Part shown: in pieces, positions 1-5,475 of the stretch | Layout of the letters: each line of letters starts with the position of its first letter | How positions within the stretch are numbered: position 1 is the first letter of the stretch | Assembly: GCA_034435395.1 (NCBI GenBank) | Contig: DAOTXK010000363.1 | Coordinates: forward strand, 1-5,475 | Direction of reading: 5' to 3' | Length of the DNA stretch: 5,475 bases | From: DAOTXK01 sp034435395 | GTDB taxonomy: Bacteria > Chloroflexota > Anaerolineae > Aggregatilineales > Ch27 | Notes under the pieces: model-generated | What the model was told of the DNA's origin: nothing | What the model saw: only the letters and a program-made list of their open reading frames with translations | Databases searched by the model: none | Made by a program: the position numbers and the translations under genes

Positions 1-1
1 G

Positions 2-607
2 CGGTGGATGATCGACATCGGGACCTACTGGCTGCGCGAATTTGACGTGGACGGCTACCGGCTGGATTACGGCAACGGGCCGGGGCCGGACTTCTGGTCG
101 GATTTTTGGGCGGCGTGTAAGGCGCAGAAGCCGGATTGTTTCTGCTTCGGCGAGATCGTGGACGTGCCGGACGTGCTGGCGACTTACGTCGGGCGGCTGG
201 ACGGCTCGCTGGACTTCCTGTTGGAGACCGCGCTGCGCAAAACCTACGCCTGGGGAGAGTGGACGGAGGCCGAATTTGAGCGTTTCGTGGACCGTCATCT
301 GGCCTATTTCCCGGACGACTTCCTCCTGCCCACCTTCCTGGATAACCACGACTCCAACCGTTTTCTTTATGCGGCGGGCGGGGATAAGGAGGCGCTGAAG
401 CGGGCGGCGGCGGCTCAGATGCGGCTGCCGGGGCCGCCCATCATCTACTACGGCACGGAGGTCGGCCTCAGCCAGCGGCGGGCCAGCAGCGGCTTCGGTC
501 TGGAGGCCAGCCGGGAGGTGATGCCCTGGGGCGCGGCGCAGGACCGCGACCTGCTGGCGACCTATAAACGGCTGATCCGCCAGCGCCGCGCTGGGCGAAG
601 CAATTGA
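2..607 (+). CDS. GH13 alpha-amylase-family glycosidase, C-terminal part (5' end outside window, 3' end apparently truncated)
   Basis: The frame is open from base 2 and ends at a TGA at 605-607, so the N-terminal half lies to the left. Residues are numbered here from the Met at base 8. The sequence shows the GH13 conserved regions in order: VDGYRLD with the nucleophile Asp20, CFGEIVD with the acid/base Glu49, and FLDNHDSNR with the third catalytic residue Asp115. PGPPIIYYGTEVGL (141-154) is the usual barrel motif near strand 8. By family knowledge this is a retaining enzyme that cleaves alpha-glucosidic bonds in starch, glycogen or maltodextrins; exact specificity cannot be read. The oddity is the end: GH13 proteins normally continue after the YKRLIxxRR helix into a beta-sandwich of roughly 60-90 residues, but this one stops nine residues later. 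Neither other forward frame gives recognisable continuation before the next gene. It could be a short variant or a decaying gene. Whether it is secreted cannot be judged. Confidence 0.88.
   Translation, partial: RWMIDIGTYWLREFDVDGYRLDYGNGPGPDFWSDFWAACKAQKPDCFCFGEIVDVPDVLATYVGRLDGSLDFLLETALRKTYAWGEWTEAEFERFVDRHLAYFPDDFLLPTFLDNHDSNRFLYAAGGDKEALKRAAAAQMRLPGPPIIYYGTEVGLSQRRASSGFGLEASREVMPWGAAQDRDLLATYKRLIRQRRAGRSN
571..595 (+). repeat. Short dispersed repeat, copy 1 (22 of 25 bases identical to 1411-1435)
   Basis: The core CCGCCAGCGCCGCGCTGGG (577-595) differs from 1417-1435 by one base. This copy lies in the last codons of the amylase fragment and encodes the RQRR stretch in the same reading phase as the second copy. 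In high-GC DNA a 22/25 match can arise by chance, so identification as a real element is tentative. Confidence 0.35.
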
Positions 608-640
608 CGGCGAGGGGGTCGCTCCGATGCCCCTGGCGAT

Positions 641-647
641 GAGGAAA
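641..647 (+). promoter_or_regulatory. Ribosome binding site of the DUF364 gene
   Basis: GAGGAAA lies 5' of the ATG at 653, with about 8 bases between GAGG and the start. It supports this ATG and shows that the gene is translated independently of the upstream amylase fragment, whose stop lies 45 bases before the ATG. Confidence 0.6.
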
Positions 648-652
648 TCCGG

Positions 653-1444
653 ATGTCTCTCGTGACCGATCTGCTGGCCGCCGCCCCGGACGGCCGGATC
701 ATCAGCGTGACCATCGGCCTGCACTGGACGGCGGTGGTGGCCGAGGTGGAAGGCGGGCGACGGTGCGGGCTGGCCGCCACCCTGCGGGGAGCGGGCGGCG
801 GCCACGACGGCCCGGACGTGCCGGGGGCCGGGCAGTTGGAGGCGCTTTCCGGGCGGGAGCTGGCCGTGCTGGCCCGATCCGGCGGGCCGGTCCAACGCAG
901 CCTGGGTTTCGCGGCGCTGAACGCTCTGCTCCCCCCGCAGCCGGATGCCTGGTTCGACGCCAACGCCGAGGAGGTCATCGCGGCCTGTGGCGCGGGCCGG
1001 ACGGTCGCCCTGATCGGCCATTTCCCCTTCGTGGACCGGCTGCGGTCACAGGTGGGGGCGCTGCACGTGCTGGAGCTTGATCCGCGGGGGGATGATCTGC
1101 CCGCCGGGGCCGCGCCGGAGGTGCTGCCAGGGGCGGAGGTGGTGGCCATCACCGGCATGACGCTGCTCAACGACACCTTGGAGGGGCTGCTGGCGCTGTG
1201 CTCCCCGGCGGCGACCGTGTTGCTCCTGGGGCCCAGCACGCCGCTCCACCCGATCCTGTTCGGTTACGGCGTGGACCTGCTCTCCGGGGCGGTGGTGGAG
1301 GATATCGACGCCGTGGTGCGGCACGTCCGCCAGGGCGCGAACTTCCGGCAGGTGCACCGGGCGGGCGTCCGGCTGGTGACGATGGCGGCGACGCCAACGG
1401 ACGATAAGGGGCTGGGCCGCCAGCGCCGCCCTGGGTGGGGGTGA
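653..1444 (+). CDS. DUF4213/DUF364 domain protein, putative heavy-metal-chelation fold (263 aa)
   Basis: The first ~90 residues resemble DUF4213 (the small alpha/beta domain usually found in front of DUF364), including ISVTIGLHWTAV and the SLGFAALNAL helix. From ~108 to 245 the pattern is DUF364: a Rossmann-like start VALIGHFPFVDRLR (118-131), AEVVAITGMTLLNDTLEGLL (161-180) and LLGPSTPLHPILFGYGVDL (191-209). Length suits the family. By family knowledge, members with known structures pair an enolase-N-like domain with a Rossmann-like domain and are suspected of binding metals or metal chelates; no reaction is established, so the function remains unknown. No signal peptide or membrane segment is seen, so it is probably cytoplasmic. 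The last ~17 residues (TPTDDKGLGRQRR and beyond) look like a non-conserved tail and overlap a short repeat shared with the amylase 3' end. The gene is very GC-rich (72-83% in three 60-base lines counted), more than the gene converging on it. ATG 653 is chosen for its ribosome binding site. Confidence 0.82.
   Translation: MSLVTDLLAAAPDGRIISVTIGLHWTAVVAEVEGGRRCGLAATLRGAGGGHDGPDVPGAGQLEALSGRELAVLARSGGPVQRSLGFAALNALLPPQPDAWFDANAEEVIAACGAGRTVALIGHFPFVDRLRSQVGALHVLELDPRGDDLPAGAAPEVLPGAEVVAITGMTLLNDTLEGLLALCSPAATVLLLGPSTPLHPILFGYGVDLLSGAVVEDIDAVVRHVRQGANFRQVHRAGVRLVTMAATPTDDKGLGRQRRPGWG
1411..1435 (+). repeat. Short dispersed repeat, copy 2 (22 of 25 bases identical to 571-595)
   Basis: The core CCGCCAGCGCCGCCCTGGG (1417-1435) sits just before the stop of the DUF364 gene and also encodes RQRR. 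The shared location at two successive gene 3' ends is the main reason to list it. Confidence 0.35.
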
Positions 1445-1461
1445 TCGTCCTGCGGCGGCCA

Positions 1462-1483
1462 GGGGCTGACGTGCCTGTGCCCC
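1462..1483. terminator. GC hairpin in the convergent spacer, possible bidirectional terminator
   Basis: GGGGC (1462-1466) pairs with GCCCC (1479-1483), and AC/GT can add two pairs across a 2-base bulge. The hairpin lies between the stop codons of the converging DUF364 and M55 genes, where a terminator is expected. No T-run follows on either strand, so it is not a canonical intrinsic terminator. Confidence 0.3.
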
Positions 1484-1519
1484 CTCGGTACGGCCCGTCG
1501 CCCCATCCGCGCTTGTGGA

Positions 1520-2317
1520 CTACGGGGCGAATAACAAGAAGCGCAGCACTTCAAAGTAATCCCCGGTGTCAAATTGAACGGTAAAGGGGTCTTTCTGCCG
1601 CGCGCCGGGGTAAAAACCGTAGGGGTAAGCCTTGGTATGATCGTGATAGCGGACCTCAACTGAAAAGCGGGAGGGCAGTGGGATCTGAGCCTGAGTCAGG
1701 TTGCCTTTTAAGGCCCCGGCTACTCCCTCGCGAATGCGGGCCGTGGCCAGGTCGGGATGGATGTTCACCGTCGAGTGCCCGATGCCTTCCTTAACCGCCA
1801 CCGTCGCGATATGCGAGTTAACCTGGGCAACCTCGTCGCACAATCCCTTGTCGCCGGAAACGAAGACGACCGGCACCTGGAGATACGCTGCCGCATAAGC
1901 ATGGAGCAAGAACTCGGAGGCGTAGCGGTCATTCAACAGGATGTGCGCGAAGTTGCCTGTCATGGTGTGCGCCAGTGGGCTTGTCCCGGCGCTGGCGCAG
2001 GAATGATAACCGATCATCAGCACGGCCTGAAACGTGTTGTCCAGTTCCTGCACCATCATCAGCGGGTGTGAACTCCAGCCCCGGATCAAGCGGGCCTCCG
2101 GCGGCAGCTTGGAGGGGATGAGGTTCCTGGCGGTGTCGTGGGCATCTTTGACCCAGATCTCGGTGGCGCCGGCCTGGATGGCCCCTTCGCAGGCGGCCAC
2201 GACTTCCGCCGTCATCTGTTCGCGGAAGGTACGGCTCTCCTCTTTGTGGAGGTCTGTTTCGTCCCAGTGGGTGACGCCGGTGACGCCTTCGATATCGGCG
2301 CTGATATAGATTTTCAT
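1520..2317 (-). CDS. M55-family zinc D-aminopeptidase, DppA-like (265 aa)
   Basis: The protein opens with MKIYISADIEGVTGV, the SxDxEG signature of peptidase family M55. By comparison with Bacillus subtilis DppA, the dinuclear zinc ligands are visible at matching positions: Asp8 and Glu10, His60 in KDAH, His105 in GYHS and Glu135 in ASEF. His117 in AHTM matches the second active-site histidine. VPVVFVSGDKGLCDEV (153-168) is another family block. Length is close to DppA (about 274 aa). Family members release N-terminal D-amino acids from short D-peptides and form a cytoplasmic homodecamer with an internal chamber; a role in using cell-wall-derived or foreign D-Ala peptides is likely but not shown. 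The residue four after Glu135 is His (EFLLHA), where I recall Asn in many relatives. It lies 80 bp downstream of the acyl-CoA ligase/GNAT gene on the same strand, with no peptide transporter in the window. GC is about 60% in three lines counted, lower than the DUF364 gene. The ATG is preceded by a good ribosome binding site, and TAG ends the gene. Confidence 0.93.
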   Translation of the reverse strand: MKIYISADIEGVTGVTHWDETDLHKEESRTFREQMTAEVVAACEGAIQAGATEIWVKDAHDTARNLIPSKLPPEARLIRGWSSHPLMMVQELDNTFQAVLMIGYHSCASAGTSPLAHTMTGNFAHILLNDRYASEFLLHAYAAAYLQVPVVFVSGDKGLCDEVAQVNSHIATVAVKEGIGHSTVNIHPDLATARIREGVAGALKGNLTQAQIPLPSRFSVEVRYHDHTKAYPYGFYPGARQKDPFTVQFDTGDYFEVLRFLLFAP

Positions 2318-2323
2318 GGCCCG

Positions 2324-2330
2324 CTCCTCT
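2324..2330 (-). promoter_or_regulatory. Ribosome binding site of the M55 peptidase gene
   Basis: On the minus strand AGAGGAG is followed by CGGGCC and the ATG at 2317-2315, giving 6 bases of spacing. It fixes the start, which also places the SxDxEG motif at the family-typical residues 6-11. Confidence 0.7.
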
Positions 2331-2351
2331 AAACGGTTAGCAGGTCGGCTG

Positions 2352-2364
2352 CAACCATTGGTTG
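2352..2364. promoter_or_regulatory. 13-bp perfect palindrome upstream of the M55 gene, possible operator
   Basis: CAACCA-T-TGGTTG is a perfect inverted repeat around a single central base, about 35 bp upstream of the peptidase ATG. Its size and position suit a repressor site, and it is an AT-balanced island in a GC-rich spacer. No clear -10/-35 pair was found around it. It could also be a chance palindrome. Confidence 0.25.
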
Positions 2365-2367
2365 GGC

Positions 2368-2391
2368 GGGGGCGACCCGCTGGCCGCCCCC
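2368..2391 (-). terminator. GC hairpin just after the acyl-CoA ligase/GNAT stop codon
   Basis: On the minus strand GGGGGCG (2391-2385) pairs exactly with CGCCCCC (2374-2368) around a 10-base loop. It begins 6 bases after the TAA. The all-GC stem could stop transcription partially or protect the 3' end of the fusion-gene message. It lacks a U-tract, so read-through into the peptidase gene is plausible. Confidence 0.35.
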
Positions 2392-2397
2392 ACAGCC

Positions 2398-5178
<2,781 letters not shown>

Positions 5179-5180
5179 AT

Positions 5181-5190
5181 CCTTCCTCTT
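5181..5190 (-). promoter_or_regulatory. Ribosome binding site that decides the start of the ligase/GNAT gene
   Basis: On the minus strand AAGAGGAAGG precedes the ATG at 5178-5176, with 6 bases between GAGG and the start. The upstream GTG candidate at 5208 is preceded by CCCGACTGCGACAC, which has no purine-rich match to 16S rRNA. The shorter 926-residue product is therefore preferred. Confidence 0.7.
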
Positions 5191-5201
5191 GTAAGTCTCA
5201 A

Positions 5202-5215
5202 GTGACACGTGTCGC
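5202..5215. promoter_or_regulatory. Palindromic site upstream of the ligase/GNAT gene, possible operator
   Basis: GACACGTGTC (5204-5213) is a perfect 10-bp palindrome inside a 14-bp sequence symmetric at all but one base pair. The half-site GTGACA (5202-5207) recurs at 5222-5227, exactly 20 bp away, about two helical turns. The location just upstream of the start codon suits a regulator site in the leader region. No known regulator is assigned. Confidence 0.25.
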
Positions 5216-5275
5216 AGTCGGGTGACAGGCTGGCTGACCCCTGGTAATGGGGCCTGGCCGCCTGGAGATGTTATC

Positions 5276-5308
5276 CCTGGGCCGCAGGCATCGCCCTGCC
5301 AGCCCAGG
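5276..5308. other. Two-part inverted repeat in the upstream region of the ligase/GNAT gene
   Basis: CCTGGGC (5276-5282) pairs with GCCCAGG (5302-5308), and inside it GCAGG (5284-5288) pairs with CCTGC (5295-5299) around a 6-base loop. Together this gives 12 pairs with a small internal asymmetry. It directly follows a possible -10 box on the minus strand, so it could be a 5'-end hairpin of the transcript or a DNA operator over the start site. Confidence 0.4.
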
Positions 5309-5311
5309 ATG

Positions 5312-5317
5312 ATTGTA
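5312..5317 (-). promoter_or_regulatory. Possible -10 box for the ligase/GNAT gene
   Basis: The minus strand reads TACAAT, one mismatch from TATAAT, and is the best such hexamer in this GC-rich region. It would give an untranslated leader of about 125-130 bases. No convincing -35 box lies 16-18 bp upstream (the sequence there is near TACCGG), so an activator would be needed or the match is chance. Confidence 0.25.
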
Positions 5318-5364
5318 GCGGAATCCCGCCGGTGCCGGTAGGCAGAAGATCATGCCCCAGGCGG

Positions 5365-5382
5365 CCCAATGTCCCGATTGGG
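5365..5382. other. Perfect 6-bp inverted repeat next to the heptamer array
   Basis: CCCAAT (5365-5370) and ATTGGG (5377-5382) flank the loop GTCCCG. It ends 3 bases before the tandem array starts. No T-run follows, so a terminator call is not justified. Confidence 0.3.
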
Positions 5383-5385
5383 GTC

Positions 5386-5475
5386 GTCAGCGGTCAGCCG
5401 TCAGCGGTCAGCGGTCAGCCGTCAGCGGTCAGCCGTCAGCGGTCAGCGGTCAGCCGTCAGCGGTCGGCGGTCAGC
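5386..5475. repeat. Tandem heptamer array GTCAGC(G/C), 12.9 units, continuing past the window edge
   Basis: The units are consecutive 7-mers GTCAGCG or GTCAGCC with no spacer. The last base of each unit runs G C G G C, G C G G C, G G, and the final unit is cut by the window end. Units 1-5 (5386-5420) and 6-10 (5421-5455) are therefore identical 35-bp blocks. Unit 12 is GTCGGCG, the only internal variant. There are no unique spacers, so it is not a CRISPR array. Since 7 is not a multiple of 3, translation through it would cycle frames, and no gene is seen there. Similar heptamer tandem repeats are known between genes in filamentous cyanobacteria and other large bacterial genomes; function is unknown. 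Confidence 0.9.

Noticed and set aside
596..658. Single frameshift that would rejoin the amylase to a C-terminal domain
   Set aside because: The alternative frame runs only to a stop near 660 and its translation does not resemble a GH13 C-terminal domain.
562..1239. Open frame on the - strand opposite the DUF364 gene
   Set aside because: Ser/Pro/Arg-rich translation with no motif; the + strand frame has clear DUF364 blocks and a ribosome binding site.
5365..5382. Intrinsic terminator
   Set aside because: A 6-bp stem only, with no T-run on either strand.
5386..5475. CRISPR array
   Set aside because: Units are 7 bp and contiguous with no unique spacers, and there are no cas genes in the window.

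Overview
The window is GC-rich bacterial DNA, about 60% to over 75% GC depending on the stretch counted. It holds four protein-coding genes and about 300 bp of non-coding DNA at the right edge. Gene content, composition and an intergenic heptamer array would suit a Chloroflexota (Anaerolineae or Chloroflexia-like) genome. That assignment is an inference from general resemblance: no rRNA or other marker gene is present.

Layout, left to right. (1) 2-607 (+): the 3' part of a GH13 alpha-amylase-family glycosidase. All three catalytic carboxylates are present, but the protein stops right after the barrel and lacks the usual C-terminal beta-sandwich. (2) 653-1444 (+): a DUF4213/DUF364 protein (putative heavy-metal-chelation fold) with its own ribosome binding site. 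(3) 1445-1519: a short convergent spacer with a GC hairpin. (4) 1520-2317 (-): a zinc D-aminopeptidase of the M55/DppA family with the expected metal ligands. (5) 2398-5178 (-): a large fusion of an ADP-forming acyl-CoA ligase (CoA-binding, ligase and ATP-grasp parts) with a C-terminal GNAT acetyltransferase domain, the architecture of Pat/PatZ protein lysine acetyltransferases. (6) 5179-5475: its upstream region, with a possible promoter, several inverted repeats and a 90-bp heptamer array that runs off the window.

The fusion gene and the M55 gene lie on the same strand 80 bp apart, fusion first, and may share a transcript. The spacer between them holds a GC hairpin and a palindrome, so the second gene may be partly uncoupled. 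The amylase-like gene and the DUF364 gene are co-oriented on the other strand and converge on this pair. Nothing shows that the two pairs work together. A loose theme of substrate scavenging (glucan hydrolysis, D-peptide hydrolysis, acyl-CoA/ADP interconversion) is possible but weak.

No wholly new system is evident. The best leads are the fusion protein, which keeps the ligase phospho-histidine but seems to have Arg where Salmonella Pat has its key GNAT glutamate; the truncated amylase, whose 3' end shares a 25-bp near-repeat with the 3' end of the next gene; and the heptamer array with an exact 35-bp super-period.
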